In this document: piece by piece, positions 34,442 through 43,892 of the stretch
Numbering within the stretch: the stretch's first letter is position 1
Layout: each line of letters begins with the position of its first letter
Origin: Corallococcus macrosporus
GTDB lineage: Bacteria; Myxococcota; Myxococcia; Myxococcales; Myxococcaceae
DNA length: 64,000 bases
Reading direction: 5' to 3'
Assembly (NCBI RefSeq): GCF_017302985.1
Contig: NZ_JAFIMU010000004.1
Span: 186,001-250,000, forward strand
Notes under the pieces: generated by a model
Databases searched by the model: none
Seen by the model: the letters and a program-made list of their open reading frames with translations, nothing else
What the model was told of the DNA's origin: nothing
Program-made: the position numbers and the translations under genes

Positions 34442-37400
34442 ATGTCCGAGTCCTCCGCCCATCTCGTGGAGGTCGAGCTGCTCGACCTCGCGGATGGCAT
34501 TCCGTCGCAGTCCCTGCGCGAGCGCGCCGAGACCCACCTGGATGCCTGCGCGGTCTGCCGGGAGGCCCTGGCGGACTTCCTGCGGGTGCGCGCCGCTTCC
34601 GCGCCCGACGTGCACGCCGCGCCCACGGCCGTGGTGCTGTCGGAGGCGCCGCGCACGCGGGCTTCGAGGACGGGCTATCCGCAGGTGGCGCAGGGCACGC
34701 TGCTGGGGCGCTACGTGGTGCTGGAGCGGCTGGGCGCGGGCGGGATGGGCGTCGTCCACGCGGCGTATGATCCGAGCCTCGACCGGCGCATCGGCCTGAA
34801 GCTGCTGCGCACGCTGTCCTCGACGGGCGGTGCCGCGGGGCTGACGGAGCAGCTGCTTCGTGAGGCCCAGGCCGCCGCGCGCACCCGCCACCCGCATGTC
34901 GTCACGGTGCACGACGTGGGGACGTTCGGGGACGTGGTCTTCATCGCGATGGAGCTGGTGGACGGGGGCACGCTGCGCCAGCACCTGAAGGCGTCCGCGA
35001 GGCCGTGGCGCGACGTGGTGCGGTTGTATCTGCAGGCGGGCCGGGGGCTCGCGGCGGCGCACGCGGCGGGCGTGGTGCACCGGGACTTCAAGCCGGACAA
35101 CGTCCTCGTGGACAAGGAGGGCCGCGCCCGCGTGACGGACTTCGGGCTGGCGCGCCTGGAGTCCACCGAAGGCATGGACGCCCCTTCGCTGGCCTCGGGT
35201 GAGGCCGTGCCTCCGGCGGCGGGCCCCGCGCGGGCTCCGGCCGAGGCCGCGTCCCTGAAGAAGGCCCCGCTGGTCACCAGCGTCGCCGGCACTCCCGGAT
35301 ACATCGCGCCGGAGGTGCTCACGGGCGCTCCGGCCGATGCCCGGTCGGATCAGTACGCGTTCTGCGTGTCGCTGTACGAAGGGCTGCACGGCCAGAGGCC
35401 CTCCTCCGCCGAAGCGGGCGGCCTCGCGAACCGGAGCAACATCCCTCGCGCCGTGCACGCGCTCATCGTGCGCGGACTGTCGCGTGCGCCCTCGGAGCGC
35501 CATCCCTCCATGACGGTCCTGCTCGACGCGTTGGAGCGGGCGGCGTTCCCGCGCACCGGCGCGAAGATGGCGGCGGCGGGCGTGGGCGCGGGCCTGCTCG
35601 CCATCGTGGCAGCGTTGGTGGTCGCACGCGGCCCTTCGCCCTGCGCGGAGGACCCTTCGCGCTTCCAGGGCGTCTGGGACGCGGACCGCAAGGCGGCGCT
35701 GCTCAAGGCCTTCCAGGCCACGGGCGCACCGGACGCCGTCGCGGCCTACGAGACCACGGCCCGCGCGCTGGATGCCTATGTCTCCGGCTGGAGCGACAGC
35801 CGGCGCGATGCGTGCCTCGCCACGCACGAACACGGCACCCAGTCCACCGCGGTGCTGGACCTGCGCACGAACTGCCTGGAGCGCCGCCGCCGGGAGCTGA
35901 CCTCGCTGACCGAGGTGCTCCTCTCCGCGGACCGGGCGGGCGTCGCAACCGCGCCGGAAGCCGCGCAGGCGTTGAGCCCGCTCTCGCGCTGCGCGGACGT
36001 GGAGGCCCTGTCCCAGCCCGTGCCTCCGCCGGAGCGCCCCGAGGTCGCCGCTCGCGTGAAGGCCGCGTACGCGAAGCTGGACGACGCGCGGGCCCGCCTG
36101 GGCGCGGACCGGTGGCAGGACGCCGTGGACCGCGTCGCTCCCATCATCAAAGAGGCCGAGGCGCTGGGCTACCAGCCGCTCCTCGGCGAAGCCCTGCTCA
36201 TCGAAGGCGAAGCCCGCGCCTTCCTGCGCGACGAGGCCGCGGAACCCGCGCTGCGCCGCGCGATGCTCGCGTCCCTGTCCGGGCGCGACGATCTGCGCGC
36301 CGCGGAGGCCGCCGTCCATCAGGTCTTCGTCGACGGCGAAGTGACCCAGCGCCCGGAGCAGGCGAAGGCCCACGCCGACGAGGCCCGGGCGCTCCTGGCG
36401 CGCTCCGGCGGCAACCCGGAGCTGGAGTCGCAGTTGCTCGTGTACGAAGGCAACTCGCTGGAACAGCAGTCGCGTTCCTCGGAAGCACTGCCGCTCATCC
36501 AGCAGGGGCTGGCGCTCCAGGAGCGGCTGCATGGCCGAGACTCACCCCGGCTTGCCCGCGGGCTGCTCACCCTGGCCTCCACCCAGCGGTCCATGGGGCG
36601 CAAGGAGGATGCGCTCGCGACCGTCCAGCGCGCCCGGAATATCCTGGAGGCCGCCTACGGCCCGGACCACCCGAAGGTCGCCATCACCCTCAACAACATT
36701 GGCGGCACCCTGGTGGAACTGCAGCGCTACCAGGAGGGCCAGGAGGCCTTCCTGGAGGTCCTGCGCCGCTATGAGCGCATCTACGGTCCGGATCACCAGC
36801 CCCTGCGCTACGTCGCCGGTCTGCGAGGGAACCTGAGCGCGGCGGCCTACCGCATGGGGCGCTACGACGAGGCCGAGCGCCACATGCACGAGGCCCGGGC
36901 CATCTACAACCAGCTGTTCCCCAAGGGCTCCGTCTTCCGCATCCGCACGGGCACCAACCTGTCCCAGATCCTCATGAACCAGAGCCGGATGGCCGAGGCC
37001 CAGGCGCTGCTCCAGCAGATGGAGGAGGAGGCGATGGTGGGCCGGGCCGATGGCCGCAAGGACCCCATCTTCGCGGCGCCAGCACGCTGCATGGCGGAGG
37101 CCTGGATGCGGCTGGATCAGCCCGCGCGCGCCGTCGCGGAGGCGAAGCGCGCCGTGGCCATCGTGCGGGAGCTGGAGGCGGAGAGCGAACTGGGCGAGGT
37201 GCTGCGCGTCCTGACCCTGGCCCTCATCCAGGCGAAGCAGCTCAACGAGGCCCGGGACGCGGCGCGCGAGCTCCTGGCCCTGCACCACAAGCTCGCGGGC
37301 GCGGAGGCCCGGCCTCCCATGGAGGTGGCGGAGATGCTGGCCGAACTTGCCCTGGCAAGGGGCGAGGTGGAGCAGGCCCTCCCGTGGGCGGAGCAGGCCC

Positions 37401-37603
37401 TGGAGGCCTGGAACCAGACGGCGGCCTCCCCCCTGGAGATGGCCAACATCCGCTTCGTCCTGGCCCGCGCGCTGCGCCGCGCCCACCGCGAGCCGGAGCG
37501 GGCCCGCGCGCTGGCCGCCGCGGCCCGCGACGCCGTGCTCCCCACCCCCGAGCCCCGGATGCTCAAGCTCTCCGAGCTGGACGCGTTCCTGAGCGCGCCC
37601 TGA
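34442..37603 (+). CDS. Membrane Ser/Thr kinase with N-terminal anti-sigma-type zinc motif and C-terminal TPR repeats
   Basis: 1053 residues from the ATG at 34442. His32, Cys36 and Cys39 (HLDACAVC) form an HxxxCxxC motif, as in zinc anti-sigma domains. The kinase follows at about 88-365: LGAGGMGVVHAAYD, HRDFKPDN, DFGLAR, TPGYIAPE. A single membrane span lies near residues 378-397 (AAAGVGAGLLAIVAALVV). The remaining 650 residues contain repeated helical pairs typical of tetratricopeptide repeats. The preceding sigma-like gene ends 8 bp upstream, so co-expression is nearly certain. The cytoplasmic kinase likely controls its sigma partner. Confidence 0.87.
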   Translation: MSESSAHLVEVELLDLADGIPSQSLRERAETHLDACAVCREALADFLRVRAASAPDVHAAPTAVVLSEAPRTRASRTGYPQVAQGTLLGRYVVLERLGAGGMGVVHAAYDPSLDRRIGLKLLRTLSSTGGAAGLTEQLLREAQAAARTRHPHVVTVHDVGTFGDVVFIAMELVDGGTLRQHLKASARPWRDVVRLYLQAGRGLAAAHAAGVVHRDFKPDNVLVDKEGRARVTDFGLARLESTEGMDAPSLASGEAVPPAAGPARAPAEAASLKKAPLVTSVAGTPGYIAPEVLTGAPADARSDQYAFCVSLYEGLHGQRPSSAEAGGLANRSNIPRAVHALIVRGLSRAPSERHPSMTVLLDALERAAFPRTGAKMAAAGVGAGLLAIVAALVVARGPSPCAEDPSRFQGVWDADRKAALLKAFQATGAPDAVAAYETTARALDAYVSGWSDSRRDACLATHEHGTQSTAVLDLRTNCLERRRRELTSLTEVLLSADRAGVATAPEAAQALSPLSRCADVEALSQPVPPPERPEVAARVKAAYAKLDDARARLGADRWQDAVDRVAPIIKEAEALGYQPLLGEALLIEGEARAFLRDEAAEPALRRAMLASLSGRDDLRAAEAAVHQVFVDGEVTQRPEQAKAHADEARALLARSGGNPELESQLLVYEGNSLEQQSRSSEALPLIQQGLALQERLHGRDSPRLARGLLTLASTQRSMGRKEDALATVQRARNILEAAYGPDHPKVAITLNNIGGTLVELQRYQEGQEAFLEVLRRYERIYGPDHQPLRYVAGLRGNLSAAAYRMGRYDEAERHMHEARAIYNQLFPKGSVFRIRTGTNLSQILMNQSRMAEAQALLQQMEEEAMVGRADGRKDPIFAAPARCMAEAWMRLDQPARAVAEAKRAVAIVRELEAESELGEVLRVLTLALIQAKQLNEARDAARELLALHHKLAGAEARPPMEVAEMLAELALARGEVEQALPWAEQALEAWNQTAASPLEMANIRFVLARALRRAHREPERARALAAAARDAVLPTPEPRMLKLSELDAFLSAP

Positions 37604-37619
37604 TAGGGTCCCGCCCCCT

Positions 37620-38360
37620 ATGCGAACCCTCGTCGGACTGACCTCTTCGGGCTGGACGGAGAAGGCCCGGTGGGCGTTGGACCACCACCGCGTCACCTAC
37701 CGCTACCAGGACTACGTCCCCCTCATCCAGGAGCGCTGGCTGCGCAAGCAGGTGGCGCCCGGCGTGAAGCCCTCCGTGCCGCTGCTCGTGGATCCGCCCC
37801 AGGCCGCGACGCACGGCTCGTTCGCCATCGCGAAGCGCGCGGAGGAGCTGGGGCAGGGGAGCCCGCTGTTCCCGGCCGCGCACCTGGACGCCATCACCGC
37901 GTGGAACGACACCAGCGAAGAGGTGCTGGACCTGGCGCGCGCCTACGCCATGCCGCGCATGCTGACGATCTCCCGCGCCCAGGCGGAGGCCCTGCCGAAG
38001 TTCGTCCCCGGCTTCCTGCGCCCGCTGTTCGCGCCCTCCGCGCGCCTGGGCATGCGCTACGTGGTGAAGAAGCACCAGGTGGCGGATGGCACGCCGGAGG
38101 TCATCGAGGCCAAGGTCGCCCCCGCCTACGACAAGCTGCGCGCGGCGCTGGGCGGCCGGCCCTACCTGCTGGCGGCGGGCTTCACCTACGCGGACATCAC
38201 CACCGCGGCGATGCTCGTGCTCCTGGGGCCGCCGGCGGACCGGCACCTGCCCATGGGGCCGGGCACGCGCGAGGTGTGGACCCATCCAGGGCTCGCCGCG
38301 CGCTTCCCGGACCTGCTCGCGTGGCGCGACGCGCTCTACGACAAGCACCGCCGCACCTGA
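37620..38360 (+). CDS. Glutathione S-transferase family protein
   Basis: 246 residues. The N-terminal thioredoxin-like half (LVGLTSSGWTEKARWALDH) places Ser/Trp where GSTs bind the thiol, and VPLLVD and the following HGSFAIA fit the glutathione site. The C-terminal half is all-helical with YLLAAGFTYADITTAA, the usual GST N-capping box region. No particular substrate can be assigned. It lies 16 bp after the large kinase gene and ends at a strong terminator. Confidence 0.82.
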   Translation: MRTLVGLTSSGWTEKARWALDHHRVTYRYQDYVPLIQERWLRKQVAPGVKPSVPLLVDPPQAATHGSFAIAKRAEELGQGSPLFPAAHLDAITAWNDTSEEVLDLARAYAMPRMLTISRAQAEALPKFVPGFLRPLFAPSARLGMRYVVKKHQVADGTPEVIEAKVAPAYDKLRAALGGRPYLLAAGFTYADITTAAMLVLLGPPADRHLPMGPGTREVWTHPGLAARFPDLLAWRDALYDKHRRT

Positions 38361-38370
38361 TGAAGACAAC

Positions 38371-38400
38371 GGGCCGCCTCCCCGTGAGGGAAGGCGGCCC
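38371..38400. terminator. Bidirectional terminator between the GST-like gene and clpB
   Basis: GGGCCGCCT (38371-38379) pairs perfectly with AGGCGGCCC (38392-38400), leaving a loop of about 12 bases that can pair further. It lies in the 73-bp gap between two convergent genes. Confidence 0.75.
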
Positions 38401-38433
38401 GCCTTGAAGCGAAGCCCCGGTGCGTGAAGCGGA

Positions 38434-41058
38434 CTACGCCGTCTTCTTCACGCCCTTGGAGTTGTCCACCAGCACCTTGGCGAAGGTGAGCCCGTCGGGG
38501 CCCGCGTCCGCCTGGATGTGCTCGCCCGGCGCGAACTCGCCGTTGAGCACCTGGAGCGCGAGCGGATCCAGCAGGTACTTCTGCACGGCCCGCTTCAGCG
38601 GCCGGGCGCCGTACGTCGGGTCGTAGCCGCGCTCCGCCAGGAGCTCCCGCGCGCTGTCCGTGAGGTCCAGCGTCAGGCGCTTGGCCTGGAGCAGCTTCTG
38701 CAGCTTGCCCAGCTGGATGTCGACGATGCGGTAGATGTCCTTCTTGCGCAGCGGCTCGAAGACGACGATCTCGTCCACGCGGTTGAGGAACTCCGGCCGG
38801 AAGTGGCCGCGCAGCGCCTCCATCACCTCGCCGCGCGTCTTCTCGTTGAGCGTGTCCGTGCCCGCCATGCCCTCCTGGATGGCCTGCGAGCCGATGTTGG
38901 ACGTGAGGATGAGCACCGTGTTGCGGAAGTCCACCGTGCGGCCCTGGCTGTCCGTCACCCGGCCTTCGTCCAGGATCTGCAGCAGGATGTTGAACACGTC
39001 GTGGTGTGCCTTCTCGATCTCATCGAAGAGCACCACCGTGTACGGCCTGCGGCGCACGGCCTCCGTGAGCTGGCCGCCCTCCTCGTAGCCGACGTAGCCC
39101 GGGGGCGCGCCCACGAGCCGCGACACCGCGTGCTTCTCCATGTACTCGGACATGTCGATGCGGACCATGGCCGTGTCGTCGTCGAAGAGGAACTCCGCCA
39201 GCGCCTTCGCCGTCTCCGTCTTGCCCACGCCCGTGGGGCCCAGGAAGATGAACGAGCCGATGGGACGGTTCGGGTCCTGCAGCCCGCTGCGCGCGCGGCG
39301 CACGGCGTTGGACACGGCTTCAATCGCGCTGCGCTGACCGATGACGCGCTCGGCGAGCCGGTCCTCCATCTTGACCAGCTTCTGCATCTCGCCCTCCATC
39401 AGCTTGGAGACCGGGATGCCCGTCCACTTGGCCACGACCGACGCGATGTCCTCGGAGTCCACCTCCTCCTTGAGGAACTTCTGGTGCTTCTGCAGCTCCG
39501 CCAGCTTCTCGTTCTGCGCCGTGACTTCCTTCTCCAGGCCCGGGATGACGCCGAACTTCAGCTCGGCGGCGCGGTTCAGGTCGCCCTGGCGCTCGGCGGC
39601 GGCCTGGTCGTTGCGCGCCTTCTCCTGCTTCTCCTTGAGCGTGCGCAGCGCCGCGATGGCCTTCTTCTCCTCGTCCCAGTGCGCCTTGAGCGAGTTGAAC
39701 TTCTCGTTGAGGTTCGCGAGCTCCTTCTCGATGGTGGCCAGGCGCTCGCGCGAGTGCGGGTCCGTCTCCTTGCGCAGGCCCTCGCGCTCGATTTCGAGCT
39801 GCGTCACCTTGCGGCGGATGTCGTCGATCTCCGTGGGCATGGAGTCGATCTCGATGCGCAGGCGGCTGGAGGCCTCGTCGACCAGGTCGATGGCCTTGTC
39901 CGGCAGGAAGCGGTCCGCGATGTACCGGTGGCTGAGCGTGGCCGCCGCGACGAGCGCGGAGTCCTGGATGCGCACGCCGTGGTGGACCTCGTAGCGCTCC
40001 TTGAGGCCACGCAGGATGCTGATGGTGTCGTGCACCGTGGGCTCGCCCACGAACACCGGCTGGAAGCGGCGCTCCAGCGCGGCGTCCTTCTCGATGTGCT
40101 TGCGGTACTCATCCAGCGTCGTCGCGCCAATGCAGTGCAGCTCGCCGCGCGCGAGCGCCGGCTTGAGCATGTTGCCCGCGTCCATGGCGCCTTCCGCCTT
40201 CCCGGCGCCCACGAGCGTGTGCATCTCGTCGATGAAGAGGATGATTTCGCCGGCCGCGTCCGCGACCTCCTTGAGGACCGCCTTGAGGCGCTCCTCGAAC
40301 TCGCCGCGGTACTTCGCGCCGGCCACCATCGCCCCCAGGTCCAGGGTGATGAGGCGCTTGTTCTTCAGGCCCTCCGGCACGTCGCCGTCCACGATGCGGC
40401 GCGCGAGCCCTTCGGCGATGGCCGTCTTGCCCACGCCCGGCTCACCGATGAGGACGGGGTTGTTCTTGGTGCGGCGGCTGAGCACTTGGATGCAGCGGCG
40501 GATCTCCTCGTCGCGTCCGATGACGGGGTCCAGCTTGCCGCTGCGCGCGGCCTCCGTGAGGTCGCGGCCGTACTTCTCCAGCGCCTGGTAGGTGGACTCC
40601 GCGTCGGCGCTCGTCACGCGCGCGGAACCGCGGACCTCCTTGAGGCCCGCCTGCACGCGCTCGCGCGTCACGCCGGAGGACTTCATGGCCTCGCCGACGG
40701 CGCCCTTGTCCTGGGTCAGCGCGAGCAGCAGGTGCTCGGAGGACGTGAAGTCGTCCTTCAGCGCCTTGGCCTCGTCCTCCGCCTTGTCGAAGGTCTTCAT
40801 CAGGCGCTGGCTGAGCATGGCGCTCTCGCCGCCCTGGATGCGCGGGAGCTTCTGGAGCGCTTCGCCCAGCCGGCCCGCGAACAGCTTCACGTCCACGCCA
40901 ATCTTGCGCAGCAGGGGGTCGACGATGCCGTCCTTCTGCCCCAGCAGCGCCGTGGCCAGGTGCTCCGGCTCGTAGTGGGGATTGTCGGCCCGGCGGGCCA
41001 GGGACTGACCCTCCTGGATCGCCTCCTGCGCCTTCACCGTGTATTTGTCGAGTCGCAT
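38434..41058 (-). CDS. clpB: ClpB disaggregase (Hsp104 family)
   Basis: 874 residues from the ATG at 41058. It unfolds and rescues aggregated proteins together with DnaK. The N domain begins [14 protein letters not shown]. The first AAA+ module has [13 protein letters not shown] and the second [14 protein letters not shown]; between them lies the long coiled-coil middle domain of ClpB (about residues 400-530), absent from ClpA and ClpC. FDEIEKAH is the second Walker B. The 220 bp upstream hold no clear heat-shock promoter that I can recognise. Confidence 0.95.
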   Translation of the reverse strand: MRLDKYTVKAQEAIQEGQSLARRADNPHYEPEHLATALLGQKDGIVDPLLRKIGVDVKLFAGRLGEALQKLPRIQGGESAMLSQRLMKTFDKAEDEAKALKDDFTSSEHLLLALTQDKGAVGEAMKSSGVTRERVQAGLKEVRGSARVTSADAESTYQALEKYGRDLTEAARSGKLDPVIGRDEEIRRCIQVLSRRTKNNPVLIGEPGVGKTAIAEGLARRIVDGDVPEGLKNKRLITLDLGAMVAGAKYRGEFEERLKAVLKEVADAAGEIILFIDEMHTLVGAGKAEGAMDAGNMLKPALARGELHCIGATTLDEYRKHIEKDAALERRFQPVFVGEPTVHDTISILRGLKERYEVHHGVRIQDSALVAAATLSHRYIADRFLPDKAIDLVDEASSRLRIEIDSMPTEIDDIRRKVTQLEIEREGLRKETDPHSRERLATIEKELANLNEKFNSLKAHWDEEKKAIAALRTLKEKQEKARNDQAAAERQGDLNRAAELKFGVIPGLEKEVTAQNEKLAELQKHQKFLKEEVDSEDIASVVAKWTGIPVSKLMEGEMQKLVKMEDRLAERVIGQRSAIEAVSNAVRRARSGLQDPNRPIGSFIFLGPTGVGKTETAKALAEFLFDDDTAMVRIDMSEYMEKHAVSRLVGAPPGYVGYEEGGQLTEAVRRRPYTVVLFDEIEKAHHDVFNILLQILDEGRVTDSQGRTVDFRNTVLILTSNIGSQAIQEGMAGTDTLNEKTRGEVMEALRGHFRPEFLNRVDEIVVFEPLRKKDIYRIVDIQLGKLQKLLQAKRLTLDLTDSARELLAERGYDPTYGARPLKRAVQKYLLDPLALQVLNGEFAPGEHIQADAGPDGLTFAKVLVDNSKGVKKTA

Positions 41059-41277
41059 GAACTCAACGTAAGGGCCAGGGACCCCTTGGCAAGGCGACAC
41101 TGCCGGTGCGCCCTGCGATTTCCCCGGAATACTTTGAGCCGCTGGAAGCAGCCGGGAAAGCGTGGAGGCGAAGTTGCCAGGGGGTAGGGGGGTCGGTTAT
41201 AGGCGGCGCCCATCCTTGGGGGCTTCACTCTGGACGCACACGGCGGCTATCTCGTTCGACTCGACACCTTTTCCGGG

Positions 41278-41832
41278 TTGGCGCTGGTGCGTCTGGCCCG
41301 GGAGGCCCTGTCGATGGACAGCGTCCCGGCCGCCACGGCGCTGCGCGTCACCATCAACCGCCGCCGCAAGGTGGTGCGCTTGGCCTTCCTGGGGCCCTTC
41401 TCCCAGGGCCGGCAGGGCGCCCACTGGTACGCCGCCCACCACGCCCTGGCCCGCCTGCTGTCCGCCGCCGCCAACGCCACCGTGCACGCCTACGTGTACG
41501 ACGCCGACGAGGGCGAGGAAGTCATCGCCTACGGCAATGGCCGCCGGGTGGGTGGGGAGAAGGTGGTGTACGAGGACGCCGAGCTGCCGTGCCCCCTGGA
41601 GGAGCTGGATGACGCGGCGTTCGCCCGGCTCCAGTCCCGCTGGCCCATGGGGCACCTGGCCTACGTCTACGGGCTGACCCGGGACGAGCTCTTGCGCATC
41701 CCCAAGGCCCCGCTGGCCCGCGTGCTGCCCCTGGAGGGCACGGCCGCCGGCTCCGAAGCGGACGCGATGGCCGCCCTGGAAGCGCTGCTCCTGGGGCCGG
41801 CGCAGCCCCGAGCCGAGTCGGACGTCGGCTGA
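41278..41832 (+). CDS. Conserved-looking protein of unknown function
   Basis: 184 residues if translation begins at the TTG at 41278. The frame is open upstream to a stop near 41199, and the translated upstream piece (GGYLVRLDTFSG) looks coding, so the true start may be a rarer codon near 41225. The protein is mixed alpha/beta with no membrane span or known motif: RVTINRRRKVVRLAFLG, then HAYVYDADEGEEV. It diverges from clpB. No family is recognised. Confidence 0.55.
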   Translation: MALVRLAREALSMDSVPAATALRVTINRRRKVVRLAFLGPFSQGRQGAHWYAAHHALARLLSAAANATVHAYVYDADEGEEVIAYGNGRRVGGEKVVYEDAELPCPLEELDDAAFARLQSRWPMGHLAYVYGLTRDELLRIPKAPLARVLPLEGTAAGSEADAMAALEALLLGPAQPRAESDVG

Positions 41833-41884
41833 CGCAGGCGGGACGGCTGCTTTCGCCGCGCTGCGTCAGTCCCGTGCGACGACT

Positions 41885-42547
41885 TCAGGGGTCTTCGGTG
41901 GGCCCGTCGAGCGTGTGGATGGCCTCGCGCACGCCCTCGCTGCGGAAGTACTGGGCAATCAGGGCGAAGCCGCCGGCGACGAGCACCGTGGGCAGCACCG
42001 CGCTGAGGGTCATCAGGGAGGGCACGAGCGCGTAGAGCTGCTGCGCGGCGGCCGGGTCCTGGAACTCCGGCAGGCCCTTGAGCCCCTGCACCATGGCCTG
42101 GCTGGTGTGCCGGGCCACGACGGTCCACTGGGCCCCGTCGATGGTGCGCATCAGCGCGGCGAAGATGCCCGCGCCGCCCAACAGCTGCCGGAAGCCGTCC
42201 CGGGGCATGCCCTCCGGGGAGCGCAGCATGCGGCTGGAGGCGAAGAAGAGCAGGGTGCAGGCCACCGTCAGGCCGGTCAGCACCAGGGCGCGGGACTCGC
42301 GCATGGGGGAGAGCGCGGACAGCTGCGCCTCCATGATGGCCTGGGTGACGGCGGGGTCCTTGCCCAGCAGGGACAGGGTGGGGGTGTGCTCCCGCTGCGC
42401 TTCGCGGTGGGCCTCGAAGTTCATCATGACGGAGGCCTCGCTGCAGGCGAGGAACCCCGTCAGGGTGGAGAGCGCCAGGCACAGCGCGGCGGCGATGCGG
42501 ACGCCCCGGGGCAGCGCCCCCGGGCGGGTGACTTCAGGAGGCTTCAC
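41885..42547 (-). CDS. Membrane protein with about three spans, unknown function
   Basis: 220 residues. Hydrophobic spans lie near residues 18-40, 85-105 and 175-200. The first includes LTGFLACSEAS and could be a signal anchor. The ATG overlaps the stop of the DUF1844 gene by 4 bp, and that gene overlaps the acidic-protein gene in the same way, so three small genes are made in step. Function unknown. Confidence 0.65.
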   Translation of the reverse strand: MKPPEVTRPGALPRGVRIAAALCLALSTLTGFLACSEASVMMNFEAHREAQREHTPTLSLLGKDPAVTQAIMEAQLSALSPMRESRALVLTGLTVACTLLFFASSRMLRSPEGMPRDGFRQLLGGAGIFAALMRTIDGAQWTVVARHTSQAMVQGLKGLPEFQDPAAAQQLYALVPSLMTLSAVLPTVLVAGGFALIAQYFRSEGVREAIHTLDGPTEDP

Positions 42548-42855
42548 TTCCGGCTCGCCTCCACGTAGCGCAGGCGCAGGTCGGACAGGAGGTTGTCCAC
42601 GAGCTTCTCCTCCTCGGCGGTGAGGTTGCCGCGCGTCTTCTCGCGGAGCATCGCCAGGAGGTCCAGGTTCTGCCGGGCCGAGGGCAGGTCCTTCTCCATG
42701 CGGCCCGTCTCCGGGTTCGGCGCGCCCCCCAGGTGGATGAGGACGGCGGAACCCAGCCCGACGACGAAGGTGCTGAACGACAGGGACTCCTCGGAGGCGG
42801 GGCTCGCTTCCCCCGTCATCACGAAGGTCTCACCCCGCTTCTCCGAAGGGCTCAT
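42544..42855 (-). CDS. DUF1844 family protein
   Basis: 103 residues. The pattern LSFSTFVVGLGSAVLIHLG, followed by a conserved-looking PNPETGR and DLPSARQNLDLLAML, fits DUF1844, a small bacterial family of unknown role. The hydrophobic first part may touch the membrane. It overlaps both neighbours by 4 bp. Confidence 0.8.
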   Translation of the reverse strand: MSPSEKRGETFVMTGEASPASEESLSFSTFVVGLGSAVLIHLGGAPNPETGRMEKDLPSARQNLDLLAMLREKTRGNLTAEEEKLVDNLLSDLRLRYVEASRK

Positions 42856-43118
42856 TCGGACGCCTTGTCCTCGTCGTCGGCCGACTCGTCGGCGTCGTCC
42901 TCGTCGGAGGCGTCGTCGTCCGTGTCGTCCTCGTCCTCGTCATCGAAGTCGTCGTCGAGGTCGCCATCCATCAGCGTCTCGATGGGGACGGCCTTGTCAG
43001 CCACGTCCGGCAGCTCCTCGAGGTGCTTCTTGTACGCGTCCTCGTCCACCTGGCCGCTGCGCTGGTAGCGCTCGGCGGTGCGCTTGTCGAGGTGCTTCGG
43101 GTTGATGCCTTCGGCCAT
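42852..43118 (-). CDS. Small protein with a long acidic tail
   Basis: 88 residues. The first 45 are normal and helical (NPKHLDKRTAERYQRSG). The last 38 are almost all Asp, Glu, Ala or Ser. Such tails bind basic partners or cations. The gene leads the three-gene chain with DUF1844 and the membrane protein. No family is recognised. Confidence 0.7.
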   Translation of the reverse strand: MAEGINPKHLDKRTAERYQRSGQVDEDAYKKHLEELPDVADKAVPIETLMDGDLDDDFDDEDEDDTDDDASDEDDADESADDEDKASE

Positions 43119-43211
43119 GATTCAAATCCTCGGAATTGCTTGGAAAACAGCGCGGCACCTTATAGCAGGAGGGACGCCTGTCAACGCCGCTGTCCCCAGG
43201 CCCGGAATCCG

Positions 43212-43871
43212 ATGAACGTCTCGCCCCGCCCCCCGCTTCCCCAAGGCCCGTACCTGTTGGTCGACGACAGCGTCCGTCCGGAGCTGTCCCTGGTGGACAA
43301 GGCCACGTGCCTGCTCGCTGGCGGCGCCCGCGTCCTCCAGCTGCGCATGAAGCGCACCCCGCCCCGGGAGGCGCTGGCCGCGGCCCGGGCGGTGGTGGCC
43401 CGCTGCCGGGAGGCGGGCGCGGTGTGCCTCCTCAACGACCGGGTGGACCTGGCGCTCCTGTCGGACGCGCACGGGGTGCACGTGGGGGACGAGGACCTGC
43501 CCCCGGAGGCCGCGCGGGAGCTCTTGGGCCCGGGCCGGTACGTGGGCGTCACGGCGCGGGGGACGGAAGGGGCCCGGACGGCGCTGGCGGCGGGGGCGGA
43601 CTACGTGGGCGTGGGGCCGCTCTTCGGCACCACCACGAAGGTGGTGCAGGCGCCGGTGCTGGGGCTGGAGGCCTTCCGGCGGGTGGTGGCGGAGAGCCCG
43701 CTGCCGGTGGTGGGCATTGGCGGGGTGGGCCTGGCGAACATCGCCCAGGTGGCGGCGACGGGGGCGCACGGCGCGGCCGTGGTGTCCGACGTCCTGCTCG
43801 CCCAGGACATCGCCGAGCGGGTGCGCCAGCTCTCCGCCGCGTTTGACAGCGCGCGGGGGACTGGCCTCTAA
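43212..43871 (+). CDS. thiE: Thiamine-phosphate synthase
   Basis: 219 residues from the ATG at 43212. It joins the pyrimidine and thiazole halves of thiamine. The TIM-barrel markers include VLQLRMKRTPPREA, CLLNDRVDLALLSDAHGVHVG, and YVGVGPLFGTTTK, with the late phosphate site GIGGVGLANIAQV. It is the first gene of an operon with a glutamine amidotransferase-like gene and a ThiD-like gene. No TPP riboswitch is visible upstream. Confidence 0.9.
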   Translation: MNVSPRPPLPQGPYLLVDDSVRPELSLVDKATCLLAGGARVLQLRMKRTPPREALAAARAVVARCREAGAVCLLNDRVDLALLSDAHGVHVGDEDLPPEAARELLGPGRYVGVTARGTEGARTALAAGADYVGVGPLFGTTTKVVQAPVLGLEAFRRVVAESPLPVVGIGGVGLANIAQVAATGAHGAAVVSDVLLAQDIAERVRQLSAAFDSARGTGL

Positions 43872-43892
43872 CCGGGAGCCAGCGCCCCCACC

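Noticed and set aside
41059-41200. Heat-shock promoter or CIRCE element for clpB
   Set aside because: No CIRCE-type inverted repeat and no good -35/-10 of the heat-shock sigma type.
43119-43211. TPP riboswitch before thiE
   Set aside because: The region is under 100 bp and lacks the CTGAGA and other conserved core elements.
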